From Nocardioides plantarum (lineage in GTDB: Bacteria; Actinomycetota; Actinomycetes; Propionibacteriales; Nocardioidaceae), in contig NZ_VDMS01000002.1 in the NCBI RefSeq assembly GCF_006346395.1, forward strand, positions 496,001-560,000: 64,000 bases of DNA. The letters are read 5' to 3'. Positions 1 through 10,722 of this stretch are shown here, one piece after another. The position numbers and the translations under genes are program-made. The notes beneath the pieces were generated by a model. That model did no database searches. It was given only the letters and a program-made list of their open reading frames with translations, and was not told the DNA's origin. Positions within the stretch are counted from its first letter, which is position 1, and each line of letters opens with the position of its first letter.

Positions 1-393
1 CTCGCCCCAGCGACTGCGGGTCGGCGAGCGGCAGCCGCTGCACGCCACCGCCCTGGGCCTGGCGCTGCTGGCCTTCGCCCCGGCCGCCTCGCGACCGCGG
101 GACCTGGTGCTGACGTCGTACACCTCGGCCACCGTCACCAGCGTCCTGGAGCTGACCCGGTCGGTGCAGCAGACCGCGCGGCGCGGCTGGAGCCTGGCCG
201 ACGGCACCCACCGCCCGGGGATCGCGTCCCTGGCCGCCCCGATCCGGCACCACGCCGGTCTCGGGGTGGGCGCCCTGGCGGTCCTCGGCCCGCGCGAGCG
301 CGTGCTCACCGGCTCCGGCGAGCCGCTGCCCGGCCTCGTCGAGCAGGTCGTCGGCGCTGCCGCCGCGGTCTCGGCCCGGCTCCAGGAGCGGTT

Positions 394-397
<4 letters not shown>
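1..397 (+). CDS. IclR-family transcriptional regulator, C-terminal part (5' end outside window)
   Basis: The reading frame is open from base 2 and ends at 397, giving about 131 residues of the effector-binding domain of an IclR regulator. The segment [15 protein letters not shown] near the left edge is the typical start of that domain, and [10 protein letters not shown] and [10 protein letters not shown] follow the family pattern. The DNA-binding helix-turn-helix would lie outside the window. Its last 4 bases overlap the start of glpK, so the two are probably cotranscribed. In Streptomyces the glycerol operon is controlled by GylR, an IclR-family protein next to the glycerol kinase gene, so a glycerol-regulon repressor is the likely role. 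That role is inferred from context, not from specific residues. Confidence 0.75.
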
Positions 398-1926
<1,529 letters not shown>

Positions 1927-1938
1927 GCCCCCCCTGCT

Positions 1939-1963
1939 GGCCGGCTGCCGACCGATGCCGGCC
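1939..1963. terminator. Possible bidirectional terminator between convergent genes
   Basis: GGCCGGC and GCCGGCC form 7-bp arms around an 11-nt loop in the 44-bp gap between the convergent glpK and the membrane-protein gene. No U-tract follows, which is common in high-GC actinobacteria. The position supports a terminator, but the stem is short. Confidence 0.35.
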
Positions 1964-1970
1964 GGCCCGG

Positions 1971-2342
1971 TCAGCCGTCGTTCTTGAGCAGCAGCCAGAA
2001 CGTCAGCGACGCGACCACGGCGATGACGGCCGGGGTGGTGAGCACCCCGAACAGCATGTAGCGGGCGAACCGGCGGGTGCGGGGCACCGCGACGAGCCCG
2101 AGGGTGACCACGAGCAGCACCCCGACGGCGACGAGCAGGATCCACGGGTGCTCGCCGACGTCGTAGCCCAGCACCAGGTCGAGGATTGCTCCGAGCAGGC
2201 CACCGAGGACGACGACGAGCAGCACGCCGGTGAAGAAGCCCGCGAGCGGCGTGAACACCGGGTGGTCGCGGTGCCGGGTGCGCGGCCGGTCGCCAGCGTC
2301 GGCCTCGGCGTCGGTCGCGTGGACGGTCTCGTCGGTGCTCAT
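1971..2342 (-). CDS. Small membrane protein of unknown function
   Basis: A 123-residue protein with a charged N-terminal tail of about 28 residues (many D, E, R, H), then three probable transmembrane segments: FFTGVLLVVVLGGLLGAILD, ILLVAVGVLLVVTLGLVAV and LFGVLTTPAVIAVVASLTFW. It ends with KNDG after the last helix. I do not recognise the family. It is the last gene of the minus-strand run that includes the phosphatase and cdsA, 31 bp beyond the phosphatase stop. Start ATG is at 2342. Confidence 0.7.
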   Translation of the reverse strand: MSTDETVHATDAEADAGDRPRTRHRDHPVFTPLAGFFTGVLLVVVLGGLLGAILDLVLGYDVGEHPWILLVAVGVLLVVTLGLVAVPRTRRFARYMLFGVLTTPAVIAVVASLTFWLLLKNDG

Positions 2343-2373
2343 CAGGGCGATCGTAGGGCCGCGGTCCGCACGC

Positions 2374-2886
2374 TCACGGCACGTCGACCCGCAGGACGTC
2401 GGGCATGGCGAGTCGCCCCCATCGCTCGAGGTCGGGCTCGGCCCCGGTGAGGGCGGCGACCAGGGCGGTCCAGGCGGTGCCGTGGCCGACGAGCACGACG
2501 TCCTCCCGGGGGTGCGCGGCCAGGACCGGACCGACGGCGCCGACCACCCGCTCGCGACAGGTGTCCATCGGCTCCCAGCCCGGCGCGGCCGGCTCCCGTG
2601 GGTGGGCGAACGCCCGGCGCACCGCGTCGGGGAGGTCGTCGACCCAGGCGCTCCCCCGCTCCTGCTCGCGCAGGCCCTCGACGATGCCGACCGGGGCGTC
2701 GGTGAGCAGCTGGGCCGTCTCGACCGCCTTCGGCTCGGGCGAGGTGTACCACGCGGCGTGCTGCGGGAGCCGCTCGCGCAGCGCCCACACGTCGTCGAAG
2801 CCCGCGGGGTCGAGCGACCAGGTCGCGGCTGGTCGGCCCCGCTCGAGGAGCGGACGGCCGTGCCGGACCAGGTGGAGGGTCGTCAT
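2374..2886 (-). CDS. Histidine phosphatase family protein (phosphoglycerate mutase-like)
   Basis: A 170-residue cytoplasmic protein. The N-terminal LHLVRHG is the RHG motif whose histidine is the phospho-accepting nucleophile. The second family histidine lies in VLVGHGTAWTALV near the C-terminus, and the middle carries YTSPEPKAVETAQLL, the usual conserved arginine/lysine segment. The reading frame extends upstream to 2994, but the ATG at 2886 places the motif at residues 4-10, as is usual for the family, and overlaps the upstream gene by 4 bp. The substrate cannot be deduced. Confidence 0.85.
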   Translation of the reverse strand: MTTLHLVRHGRPLLERGRPAATWSLDPAGFDDVWALRERLPQHAAWYTSPEPKAVETAQLLTDAPVGIVEGLREQERGSAWVDDLPDAVRRAFAHPREPAAPGWEPMDTCRERVVGAVGPVLAAHPREDVVLVGHGTAWTALVAALTGAEPDLERWGRLAMPDVLRVDVP

Positions 2887-3218
2887 CGCCCGGCCGGCTC
2901 GGACAGCAGGTAGGCGAGGCCCGCGACGAGGCCGACGACGGCGGCCACCGTGACCGCGGTCCCGACGAGGCAGCCGATCGCGAGGGACAGCCACCAGCGA
3001 CGATGGGCGACCAGGACCAGCGCCGCGAGCAGGGCGGGCAGCACCGGCCAGGCGACCAGCGCCACCAGCATCCAGTCGTCGAGGACCACCCCGGCGCCGC
3101 GCAGGGCGGCGTACGCGACGACGACCAGCAGCGGCCCGATCGGCAGGCCGGTCGCGAACCCGCTGCGGTCGACCGTGCCCCGGGGACCGGCGCGGTCGGC
3201 GGCACGCTCGGCGGGCAT
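2883..3218 (-). CDS. Small integral membrane protein, hypothetical
   Basis: A 111-residue protein with three probable membrane helices: IGPLLVVVAYAALRGAGVV, LVALVAWPVLPALLAALVLV, and a long one from about residue 77 to 105 ending near LAYLLSEPAGR. The ATG at 3216-3218 overlaps the cdsA stop by one base (TGATG) and its own end overlaps the phosphatase start, so the three genes are probably translated as a coupled set. An open frame continues upstream inside cdsA to 3971 but is an arginine-rich shadow of cdsA. The function is unknown. Confidence 0.65.
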   Translation of the reverse strand: MPAERAADRAGPRGTVDRSGFATGLPIGPLLVVVAYAALRGAGVVLDDWMLVALVAWPVLPALLAALVLVAHRRWWLSLAIGCLVGTAVTVAAVVGLVAGLAYLLSEPAGR

Positions 3219-4096
3219 CAGGTGAAGACGAGGTAGTGGAGCAGCAGCCAGATCGGCGCGATCGTGGCGAGCAGCGAGTCGAGCCGGTCCATCAGGCCTC
3301 CGTGGCCCGGGATGACCTGGCTCATGTCCTTCAGACCGAGGTCGCGCTTGATCACCGACTCGCACAGGTCGCCCAGAGTGGCCATCACGACCGTGATCAG
3401 GCCCAGGCACAGGCCCACCCACCAGTCGCCGTCGAGCAGGAAGACGACGAGCACCCAGCCGGCGCCGACGCAGGCCAGCAGCGAGCCGACGAACCCCTCC
3501 CAGGACTTCTTGGGCGAGATGACCGGTGCCATCGGGTGCTTGCCGAACAGCACGCCGGCGATGTAGCCGCCGATGTCGGAGGAGATGGTGACCAGGATGA
3601 ACGCCAGGATGCCCTGGACGCCGTCGTTGTCGAGCCCGCCGCCGTCGCGCCCGCCCTCGGCGAGCATGAGCGCGACGAACGAGCCCAGGAACGGCACGTA
3701 GACCAGCGTGAAGACCGACGCCGTCGCGGTCTTGACGTAGCCGTCGATGCCCCGGTGGAGCAGCCACAGCATGACCACGAGCGCCGTGACCGCCGTGGCG
3801 GTGACCAGGGCGTCGGTGCCCCAGAGGTAGGCGACCACGACCATCACCGCACCGCCGAGCATGAGCGGCTGCTCGGGCAGGTCGACGTCGTGGGCCAGCA
3901 AGCCCTGGCGGAGCTCCCAGATCGCCACCACGACCGCGATGACGACGATGGCCATGAAGGCCGGCTTCCACACGGCCAGCGACGCGGCGATCGCGCCGAG
4001 CAGCACGATCGCCGACAACACGGCGGCTCGGAGGTCGCGACCGGCCCGCCCGTGGTCCTTCTGGGGCGGGGCTGTGGGGCCTGACTCCGTCGTCAT
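3218..4096 (-). CDS. cdsA: Phosphatidate cytidylyltransferase CdsA
   Basis: A 292-residue integral membrane enzyme that makes CDP-diacylglycerol from phosphatidic acid and CTP, the branch-point precursor of bacterial phospholipids. Many hydrophobic helices cover residues 25-290. The C-terminal part has the family signature: SSDIGGYIAGVLFGKH, then SPKKSWEGFVGS, then ATLGDLCESVIKRDLGLKD and GHGGLMDRLDS. The gene sits 21 bp downstream of frr in the standard order rpsB-tsf-pyrH-frr-cdsA. The hydrophilic N-terminus (about 25 residues, rich in T, P, K) is typical of actinobacterial homologues. Confidence 0.95.
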   Translation of the reverse strand: MTTESGPTAPPQKDHGRAGRDLRAAVLSAIVLLGAIAASLAVWKPAFMAIVVIAVVVAIWELRQGLLAHDVDLPEQPLMLGGAVMVVVAYLWGTDALVTATAVTALVVMLWLLHRGIDGYVKTATASVFTLVYVPFLGSFVALMLAEGGRDGGGLDNDGVQGILAFILVTISSDIGGYIAGVLFGKHPMAPVISPKKSWEGFVGSLLACVGAGWVLVVFLLDGDWWVGLCLGLITVVMATLGDLCESVIKRDLGLKDMSQVIPGHGGLMDRLDSLLATIAPIWLLLHYLVFT

Positions 4097-4117
4097 GTGG
4101 CGTGGCGCGGCGAGGTC

Positions 4118-4675
4118 TCAGACCTCGAGCAGCTCGGACTCCTTGTTCTTCAGCATCTCGTCGATCGCGTCGGTGTGCTTCTTGGTCACGCCGTCGAGCC
4201 GCTTCTCGGCGCCGGTGACGTCGTCCTTGCCGACCTCGCCGTCCTTCTCGAGCTTCTCGAGGTTCTGCTTGGCGGTACGACGCAGGTTGCGCACGGCCAC
4301 ACGGCCGTCCTCGGCCTTGGTGCGGGCCAGCTTGATGTAGTCCTTGCGACGCTCCTCGGTGAGCTCGGGGAACACGCAGCGCAGCACCCGGCCGTCGTTG
4401 GCGGGGTTGACGCCGAGGTCGGAGTCGCGGATGGCGCGCTCGACGTCGTTCATGGCGCTCATGTCGTAGGGCTGGATCATGATGATCCGGGCCTCGGGAG
4501 CGGTGAACGACGCGAGCTGCTGCAGCGGCGTCGGCGACCCGTAGTAGTTGACGACGATCTTGCTGAACATCGCGGGCGTCGCCCGGCCCGCCCGGATCGC
4601 GGCGAACTCCTCACGTGTCGCCTCGACGGACTTGTCCATCTTGGTGTCGGCCTCGTCGAGGATGTCCTTGATCAC
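4118..4675 (-). CDS. frr: Ribosome recycling factor
   Basis: A 185-residue protein, exactly the usual RRF length. With EF-G it splits the post-termination ribosome. The N-terminus VIKDILDEADTKMDKSVEAT and the segment FAAIRAGRATPAMFSKIVVN are classic RRF. The start is a GTG at 4675 preceded by GGAAGGAAC at good spacing. The longer frame up to 4786 would add an unconserved proline-rich segment. It lies between pyrH and cdsA. Confidence 0.97.
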   Translation of the reverse strand: MIKDILDEADTKMDKSVEATREEFAAIRAGRATPAMFSKIVVNYYGSPTPLQQLASFTAPEARIIMIQPYDMSAMNDVERAIRDSDLGVNPANDGRVLRCVFPELTEERRKDYIKLARTKAEDGRVAVRNLRRTAKQNLEKLEKDGEVGKDDVTGAEKRLDGVTKKHTDAIDEMLKNKESELLEV

Positions 4676-4751
4676 GGGTGTTCCTTCCGGTGGTGGTGCT
4701 GGCTGCTGGTGCTCGGGGCCGGTCGCGGCGCTGGCGGGGACGACCCGGGGG

Positions 4752-5465
4752 TCAGTCGGCGGTGACGAGCGTCCCGATCCTCTCACCCTGGACCGCGCGC
4801 AGGATGCTGCCGGGCTCGCCCAGGCCGAAGACGATCAGGGGCAGCTTGTTCTCGCGGGCCAGCGTGAAGGCCGTCTGGTCCATGATCCGCAGGCCGCGCT
4901 CGATCGCCTCGTCGAAGGTGATCTGCTCGATCCGGGTGGCCGTGGGGTCGACCTTGGGGTCGGCGGTGTAGATGCCGTCGACGCCATTCTTGTCGAACAG
5001 CACCACGTCGCAACGGCTCTCGAGCGCCCGCTGGACCGCGACGGTGTCGGTGGAGAAGAAGGGCATGCCCATGCCGGCACCGAAGATGACGACCCGGCCC
5101 TTCTCCATGTGGCGGATCGCCCGACGCGGGATGTAGGGCTCGGCGACCTGGCCCATCGTGATCGCGGTCTGGACCCGGGTGTCGATGCCGAGCTTCTCGA
5201 GGAAGTCCTGCAGCGCCAGGCAGTTCATCACGATGCCGAGCATGCCCATGTAGTCGGCTCGGACCCGGTCCATGCCCCGCTGCTGCAGCTCGGCGCCGCG
5301 GAAGAAGTTGCCGCCGCCGGTGACGATCGCGACCTGGACGCCGCTCTGGGCGACCGCGGCGATCTCCCGGGCAATGCCCTGGACGACATCGGGGTCGACC
5401 CCGACCTTGCCGCCACCGAACACCTCACCCGAGAGCTTGAGCAGGACTCGCTTGTAGCCGGTCAT
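4752..5465 (-). CDS. pyrH: Uridylate kinase (UMP kinase) PyrH
   Basis: A 237-residue cytoplasmic amino-acid-kinase-fold enzyme that phosphorylates UMP to UDP. Visible motifs are [12 protein letters not shown] at the N-terminus, [12 protein letters not shown] for the phosphate-binding loop, [18 protein letters not shown], and [14 protein letters not shown]. The C-terminus ends near [10 protein letters not shown]. The ATG at 5465 is chosen because GGAAGGA lies 6 bp upstream; the frame extends to 5528 without conservation. A hairpin at 5578-5609 separates it from tsf, so it may have its own promoter in the 5466-5577 gap. Confidence 0.96.
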   Translation of the reverse strand: MTGYKRVLLKLSGEVFGGGKVGVDPDVVQGIAREIAAVAQSGVQVAIVTGGGNFFRGAELQQRGMDRVRADYMGMLGIVMNCLALQDFLEKLGIDTRVQTAITMGQVAEPYIPRRAIRHMEKGRVVIFGAGMGMPFFSTDTVAVQRALESRCDVVLFDKNGVDGIYTADPKVDPTATRIEQITFDEAIERGLRIMDQTAFTLARENKLPLIVFGLGEPGSILRAVQGERIGTLVTAD

Positions 5466-5577
5466 CGGGTCCTTCCGTCCGCGGATCAGGTCGGGAGCGA
5501 GGCTACCGGCCGGGCCGCGCTCCCGCACCGCCGGTCGTGCTGCCGGTCGGGCCCCGCGGCGTACGACGTCGAAAACG

Positions 5578-5609
5578 CCAGCAACGCCGCCCGGGGGCGA
5601 CGCTGCTGG
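5578..5609 (-). terminator. Probable intrinsic terminator downstream of tsf
   Basis: On the minus strand CCAGCAGCGTCGCCC can pair with the following GGGCGGCGTTGCTGG (13 of 15 positions, short loop), and a CGTTTTCG stretch follows immediately. The hairpin lies 33 bp beyond the tsf stop and before pyrH. It is one of few hairpins here followed by a run of T. Confidence 0.5.
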
Positions 5610-5641
5610 ACAGGTGGATCAGGTGGTGCGGCGCGAGAGCG

Positions 5642-6454
5642 TCAGGCGCCGACCTCGAAGCGGGCGAACCGCTTCAGGGTGGTGCCGGAGTCGTCGAGGA
5701 CGGCCTGGACCGACTTCTTGTTCTCGGTCACCGACGGCTGCTCCAGCAGGACGACGTCCTTGAAGAAGCCGTTGAGCCGACCCTCGGTGATCTTGGCGAT
5801 CGCCTGCTCGGGCTTGCCCTCCTCACGCGAGGTCGCCTCGGCGATCTCACGCTCCTTGGCGACGACGTCGGCGGGGACCTCGTCGCGGGTGAGGTACTGC
5901 GGGCGCATGGCCGCGGCCTGCATGGCCGCCGCGCGAGCCGCGTCGGCATCGCCGTCGTACTCGACCAGGACGCCCACGGCGGGCGGCAGGTCGGCGGCAC
6001 GCTTGTGCATGTAGACGACCGTCGGGCCCTCGAAGTAGGCGACCCGACCGAGCTCGATCTTCTCGCCGATCGACACGGCGAGGTCGTCGACGACCTCGCC
6101 GACCGTCTTGCCGTCGAGGACGACGGCCTTGAGGGCCTCGGTGTCCGCGGCCTTGGCCTGGTCGGCCGCCTCGGCGATCCGCTGGGCGGCCGCGACGAAC
6201 GGCTCGCCCTTGGCGACGAAGTCGGTCTCGCAGTTGAGCTCGACCAGGGCGCCACCGGAGGTGGCGACCAGACCGGCCGACGCCTCGCGCTCGGCGGCGC
6301 GCTCGGCCATCTTCTTGCCGCCCTTGATCCGCAGGATCTCGACGGCCTTGTCGAAGTCGCCCTCGGCCTCGGTGAGGGCCTTCTTGCAGTCCATCATGCC
6401 CGCGCCGCTCTGCTCGCGGAGCTTCTTGACGTCAGCGGCGGTGATGTTCGCCAT
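5642..6454 (-). CDS. tsf: Elongation factor Ts
   Basis: A 270-residue guanine nucleotide exchange factor for EF-Tu. The N-terminal UBA-like region has [19 protein letters not shown], the core has [16 protein letters not shown], and the C-terminus ends with a conserved [14 protein letters not shown]. The length matches actinobacterial EF-Ts. A strong ribosome binding site (GAAGGAG) lies 6 bp before the ATG at 6454. It is 30 bp downstream of rpsB, the usual rpsB-tsf operon. Confidence 0.97.
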   Translation of the reverse strand: MANITAADVKKLREQSGAGMMDCKKALTEAEGDFDKAVEILRIKGGKKMAERAAEREASAGLVATSGGALVELNCETDFVAKGEPFVAAAQRIAEAADQAKAADTEALKAVVLDGKTVGEVVDDLAVSIGEKIELGRVAYFEGPTVVYMHKRAADLPPAVGVLVEYDGDADAARAAAMQAAAMRPQYLTRDEVPADVVAKEREIAEATSREEGKPEQAIAKITEGRLNGFFKDVVLLEQPSVTENKKSVQAVLDDSGTTLKRFARFEVGA

Positions 6455-6484
6455 GCGTACTCCTTCGTACGGGTGGAAGGGTGA

Positions 6485-7477
6485 TCAGGACTCGGTGGTC
6501 GCCTCGACCGGGGCCTCGGCCTCGGCGGGGGCGGCCGGCTCGTCGGCCGGGACGGCCGACTCGGCGGGGGCCTCGGTGACCTCGGGAGCGTCGGTCGACT
6601 CGGTCGCGACCGCAGCGGCCTCGGCACCCTCGGACGACGCACCGGTCGCCTCGGAGGCAGCGGCCTCGGGCTCGGCGGAGGTGGCGGTCTCGGCAGCCTT
6701 GGTGGCGTCGCCAGCCAGGAGCTCGCGCTCCCACTCGGCCAGGGGCTCCTGCACGGCGGTGGCCGCGCCCTCGCCGGACTTGGCGCCGGAGCGGGCGATG
6801 AGGCCCTCGGCGACGGCGTCCGCGATCACGCGGGTCAGCAGACCGACGGCGCGGATGGCGTCGTCGTTGCCCGGGATCGGGAAGTCGACCAGGTCGGGGT
6901 CGCAGTTGGAGTCGAGGATGCCGATGATCGGGATCTTGAGCTTGCGAGCCTCCTCGACGGCGAGGTGCTCCTTGTTGGTGTCGACGATCCACACCGCGGA
7001 GGGGGTGCGGGTCATCTCGCGGATGCCGCCGAGCGACTTGTTGAGCTTGTCGCGCTCGCGACGCATCTGCAGCAGCTCCTTCTTGGTGCGGCTGCTGCCG
7101 GCGACGTCGTCGAAGTCGACCTCGTCGAGCTCCTTGAGGCGGTTGATCCGCTGGTGCACGGTCTGGAAGTTGGTGAGCATGCCACCGAGCCAGCGCTGGT
7201 TGACGTAGGGCATGCCCACGCGGGTCGCCTGCTCGGCGATCGCCTCCTGCGCCTGCTTCTTGGTGCCGACGAACATCACGGTGCCGCCCTTGGCGACGGT
7301 CTCCTTGATGAACGCGTAGGAGCGGTCGATGTAGGCCAGCGACTGCTGCAGGTCGATGATGTAGATGCCGTTGCGCTCGGTCATGATGAAGCGCTTCATC
7401 TTGGGGTTCCAGCGACGGGTCTGGTGCCCGAAGTGGACGCCGCTCTCGAGGAGCTGGCGCATGGTCACGACTGCCAT
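6485..7477 (-). CDS. rpsB: 30S ribosomal protein S2 with long Ala/Glu-rich tail
   Basis: A 330-residue protein. The start [20 protein letters not shown] is the conserved S2 N-terminus, and [30 protein letters not shown] and [19 protein letters not shown] are family motifs. Ordinary S2 proteins have about 230-260 residues. Here about 80 further residues made almost only of A, E, S, T, V and P follow [19 protein letters not shown]. Such tails occur on actinobacterial ribosomal proteins. The frame is open upstream to 7840, but the S2 homology begins at 7477, which fixes the start. Confidence 0.96.
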   Translation of the reverse strand: MAVVTMRQLLESGVHFGHQTRRWNPKMKRFIMTERNGIYIIDLQQSLAYIDRSYAFIKETVAKGGTVMFVGTKKQAQEAIAEQATRVGMPYVNQRWLGGMLTNFQTVHQRINRLKELDEVDFDDVAGSSRTKKELLQMRRERDKLNKSLGGIREMTRTPSAVWIVDTNKEHLAVEEARKLKIPIIGILDSNCDPDLVDFPIPGNDDAIRAVGLLTRVIADAVAEGLIARSGAKSGEGAATAVQEPLAEWERELLAGDATKAAETATSAEPEAAASEATGASSEGAEAAAVATESTDAPEVTEAPAESAVPADEPAAPAEAEAPVEATTES

Positions 7478-7893
7478 GGTGATCTTCTTTCCGGTGTCGG
7501 ACCCGCCGCCGTGCGTGCGCCCTTCGACCGCGTGCGTAGCATCGCGTCGCGTGGGCAGGGCGCACCGGAGGTGGGTCCGGGACTTGTTTTCAGTTCGACG
7601 CCGCAGGCGGGTGCCCTTGGCCCTGATGCCCCCGCGTGGTCCGACCGGCCAGGTCGTGGTGACCGGGCGGGACTGAGGACCGACGCCCACGGCGGACCGT
7701 GGTGTGAGGGCATGCGAATTCCACTCCGGGGAGTGGTCCCGCCAGCCTACGGGAGCGGGGCGTCCGCCCACGAATCGCGCCGGGTCCCCCGACCTGACCA
7801 GGAGTCGTCCACAGGACCGTGGGTCGGCGCCGTCCTCCACAGGCTCGACGCCGAGGGTGCCGCGGGGTCCCCGGCGAGGTCGATGCTCGAGCC
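7478..7893. other. Intergenic region between divergent rpsB and M23-protein gene
   Basis: This 416-bp gap must carry the promoter and leader of the rpsB-tsf operon (minus strand) and the promoter of the M23 gene (plus strand). I could not pick out a convincing -35/-10 pair. One small perfect dyad is visible at 7721-7736 (CCACTCC, GG, GGAGTGG). Open frames crossing the gap are low-complexity arginine/proline-rich shadows. Confidence 0.5.
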
Positions 7894-8553
7894 ATGTCCC
7901 CCTCCCCCGGCGGTGGCGTCACCGCCGCCCCGACCCGGCCCCTGCGGCTCGCTGTCGTCGTCCTGGTCGTGCTCGGCACGCTGCTGTCGGCCCTCCTGGG
8001 CCTGCCGGTGGCGTCCGGCGCGACCGGCGGTCCGCAGGGGTCGGATCCGGTCGGCGGGTGGCCCCTGGCGCCCGAGCCCGAGGTCGTGGCCGGGTTCGAC
8101 CCGCCCGACTCGCCCTACGGGAGCGGGCACCGTGGCGTCGACCTCGGCGGCTCCCCCGGCCAGCCGGTGCGCAGCGCACTGCCCGGCCGGGTGTCGTACG
8201 CCGGCCCGCTGGCCGGTCGTGGCGTGGTGGTCGTCGACCACGGCACGACCCGCACCACCTACCAGCCGGTGCGCGCGACGGTCTCCGTGGGCGACACCGT
8301 GGCCTCCGGCGCCCCGATCGGCACCCTGCAGCTCCCCGGGTCGCACTGCTTCCCTCGCGCCTGCCTGCACTGGGGCTGGATCGAGGGAGCCGACACCTAC
8401 CTCGACCCGCTGCGTCTCGTCGGCTCCGGACCGGTGCGTCTCCTGCCGCTGTGGCGCGACCGACCCTCCGGCGCCGGACCTCCGGCGGCCCGGGCACCCA
8501 CTCCCCCGGATCCAGCGGAGCCGTGGCGACGCCTGCTCGACCTGTTCGGCTGA
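7894..8553 (+). CDS. Exported M23-family (LytM-like) protein, catalytic His missing
   Basis: A 219-residue protein with an N-terminal signal or anchor ([20 protein letters not shown], residues 18-37). A compact peptidoglycan-peptidase-like domain follows: GHRGVDLGG carries the zinc ligands His79 and Asp83, and CLHWGW carries His159. In active LytM-type enzymes the last motif is H-x-H; here the first His is Cys157, so the catalytic base is absent. Length and start (ATG 7894) are typical of small actinobacterial M23 proteins. It may bind or weakly cleave wall peptides. It is a single plus-strand gene convergent with xerC, with 19 bp between the ends. Confidence 0.8.
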   Translation: MSPSPGGGVTAAPTRPLRLAVVVLVVLGTLLSALLGLPVASGATGGPQGSDPVGGWPLAPEPEVVAGFDPPDSPYGSGHRGVDLGGSPGQPVRSALPGRVSYAGPLAGRGVVVVDHGTTRTTYQPVRATVSVGDTVASGAPIGTLQLPGSHCFPRACLHWGWIEGADTYLDPLRLVGSGPVRLLPLWRDRPSGAGPPAARAPTPPDPAEPWRRLLDLFG

Positions 8554-8572
8554 GCGCCGGCGACGACGGGGC

Positions 8573-9511
8573 TCAGGCGCGTGGGTGCGCCTGCTGGTAG
8601 GCGCGGCGCAGTCGGTCGGTGGTGACGTGCGTGTAGCGCTGCGTCGTGGCCAGCGAGGCGTGACCGAGCAGCTCCTGCACCGACCGGAGGTCGGCGCCCC
8701 CCTCGAGCAGGTGGGTGGCGGCGCTGTGGCGCAGGCCGTGCGGGCCGATGTCGGGGGCGCCGGGCACCTCGGCGATCCGCCGGTGCACCAGGGTCCGGAC
8801 CGCGCGCTGGTCGATCCGGCGACCCCGGGCGCCGACGAACAGCGCACCGCCCGCCCCGTCGGCCACCAGCAGTGGCCGGGCCTGGCGCACCCAGAAGTCC
8901 AGGGCCCGAGCGGCCGGGCGGCCGAACGGCACGGCGCGCTCCTTGCGCCCCTTGCCGAGCACCCGCACCACGTTGCGGTCACGGTCGACGTCGTCGACGT
9001 CGAGGCCCACGAGCTCGCCGACCCGGATCCCGGTCGCGTAGAGGAGCTCGAGCATGGCGATGTCGCGCACCCCCACCGGGCTGCCGTCGTCGGCCGCCGC
9101 GACCGCGGCCGCGATCAGGTCGGAGGCCTCGTCGGCACGCAGCACCGACGGCAGGGTGCGGTGGGCCTTGGGCGACCCGAGGCTGGACCCGACGTCGGTC
9201 GACGCCCGACCGGTGCGCGCCAGCCAGGCGGTGAACACCCGGGCTGCGGTGGCGCGGCGCGCGATCGTCGTACGGGAGCGGCCGAGGGTCTGCTGCTGGG
9301 CCAGCCAGCTGCGCAGGGTGCGGAGGTCGAGCTGGGTGACGTCGTCCAGGCCCCTGCGGCGGGCGTGCTCGAGGATGCCGGCGACGTCGCCGAGGTAAGC
9401 GCGCACGGTGTGGGGCGTGAGGTCGCGCTCGGAGGTCAGGTGCCGCTCGTAGTCGGCCAGGACCCGCATCATGGCCTCGGGCAGCAGGTCCTGCTCGGGC
9501 TCGTCGGTCAT
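8573..9511 (-). CDS. xerC: Tyrosine recombinase XerC
   Basis: A 312-residue site-specific recombinase that, with XerD at dif, resolves chromosome dimers. The N-terminal SAM-like core-binding domain spans roughly residues 10-100. The catalytic set is visible: Arg163 (TGIRVGEL), Lys187 (GKGRKERAVPF), His258 and Arg261 (HGLRHSAATHLLEGG), His284 (LGHASLATTQ) and nucleophile Tyr293 (QRYTHV). The length fits chromosomal XerC rather than phage integrases, and position between dprA and rpsB is standard for actinobacteria. Not linked to a mobile element here. Confidence 0.93.
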   Translation of the reverse strand: MTDEPEQDLLPEAMMRVLADYERHLTSERDLTPHTVRAYLGDVAGILEHARRRGLDDVTQLDLRTLRSWLAQQQTLGRSRTTIARRATAARVFTAWLARTGRASTDVGSSLGSPKAHRTLPSVLRADEASDLIAAAVAAADDGSPVGVRDIAMLELLYATGIRVGELVGLDVDDVDRDRNVVRVLGKGRKERAVPFGRPAARALDFWVRQARPLLVADGAGGALFVGARGRRIDQRAVRTLVHRRIAEVPGAPDIGPHGLRHSAATHLLEGGADLRSVQELLGHASLATTQRYTHVTTDRLRRAYQQAHPRA

Positions 9512-9585
9512 CCCCTGATCGTAGGAGCGCGGGTACGGCGGACCCGTGACCTCGCCCGGTGAGTCAGCCCGGTCGAGCCGTCGGG

Positions 9586-10722
9586 TCAGGCCCGGGCCAG
9601 CTCGGTGAGCCGCCAGCCGTCGAGGTCACCGGTGACGAACCCCGCCACCTCGAGGGCACCCAACGCGCCCCGGACCTCGCGCAGACCGAGCCCGGCCGTG
9701 CGGGCGATGGAGTCGGACCCGGCGGCGCTGACCGCGGGCACGGCGTCGAGCACCTGACGCTGACGCAGGGTCAGCCGGTCACGGTCGGTGACGACGTCGC
9801 GGGGCGGCTCCACGAGGTGGGCGCCGGCGGGCGACACGACCTCGAGGACGTCGGCACCGCGGGTCACCAGTGACATGGCCCCGCTGCGCAGCTGCTCGTG
9901 GACGCCCTCGGAGGCCGCGCTCGTGACGGGCCCGGGCACCCCCATCACGTGGCGGTTGAGCCGACCCGCCCAGTTGGCCGTGTTGAGGGCGCCGCTGCGC
10001 CGGGCCGCCTCGACGACCACCGTGCCGCGGGTCAGCGCCGCGATCAGCCGGTTGCGGGCCAGGAAGCGGATCTTGTGGGGTGCGCAGCCAGGAGGGGCCT
10101 CGGAGACGATCGCGCCGGTGCGGCCGATGTGGGCGAACATCGCCTCGTGGGCGACGGGGTAGACCCGGTCGGCCCCGCAGGCAACCACGGAGACCGTCGG
10201 CGCTCCCGTGGAGACGGCGCCGCGGTGGGCCGCCCGGTCGATGCCGAAGGCGCCGCCCGACACCACGAGGAGACCGGCCTCGGCGGCCGCGGCCGCGATC
10301 TCGCTGGCCACCTCGTCGCCGTAGGCCGTGGCGGCGCGAGAGCCGACCACGGCCAGCGACTCGGCGAGGCCGTCGAGGCGGAACGGGCCCTTGACCCACA
10401 GCCCGATGGGTACGCCGCCCCGCTCGTGGAGCGTGCCCGCCCCCGCGAGGTCGTCGAGCGTCGTCGGCCACTCCGCATCGCCCGGGACCACGAACCGCAG
10501 CCCCATCCGCTCAGCCCGGTCGAGCTCGAGGGCCGGGTCGAGGGCGGCCAACCGGGTCGCGACGTCGGTCTGCAGGCCCTGCAGGTCGCACTCGGCCAGC
10601 AGGAGGTCGCGCAGCCGGACCGGGCCCAGCTCGGCCACCAGCCCGGTCATCCTGGTCTCGCCGGGCTCGCCGAGACGACTGAGGGCCACCCGCGCCAGGC
10701 GCTCGGCCTCCGGGGCACTCAT
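9586..10722 (-). CDS. dprA: DNA-processing protein DprA
   Basis: A 378-residue cytoplasmic protein that in other bacteria binds single-stranded DNA and loads RecA. The Rossmann-like core shows LAVVGSRAATAYG, VVSGGAFGIDRAAHRGA, VACGADRVYP and FLARNRLIAALTRGTVVVEA. A C-terminal winged-helix domain (about residues 310-375, ending GDLDGWRLTELARA) is present. It overlaps yifB by 4 bp and belongs to the yraN-yifB-dprA set. No competence machinery is visible in the window. Confidence 0.95.
   Translation of the reverse strand: MSAPEAERLARVALSRLGEPGETRMTGLVAELGPVRLRDLLLAECDLQGLQTDVATRLAALDPALELDRAERMGLRFVVPGDAEWPTTLDDLAGAGTLHERGGVPIGLWVKGPFRLDGLAESLAVVGSRAATAYGDEVASEIAAAAAEAGLLVVSGGAFGIDRAAHRGAVSTGAPTVSVVACGADRVYPVAHEAMFAHIGRTGAIVSEAPPGCAPHKIRFLARNRLIAALTRGTVVVEAARRSGALNTANWAGRLNRHVMGVPGPVTSAASEGVHEQLRSGAMSLVTRGADVLEVVSPAGAHLVEPPRDVVTDRDRLTLRQRQVLDAVPAVSAAGSDSIARTAGLGLREVRGALGALEVAGFVTGDLDGWRLTELARA

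Noticed and set aside
7478..7840. An N-terminal extension of S2 up to 7840
   Set aside because: The added 121 residues have no S2 similarity and the conserved start at 7477 gives normal N-terminus.
8573..9511. Tyrosine recombinase as a sign of a prophage or integrative element
   Set aside because: Length, motif set and position beside dprA match the chromosomal XerC; no phage genes or att repeats are near it.
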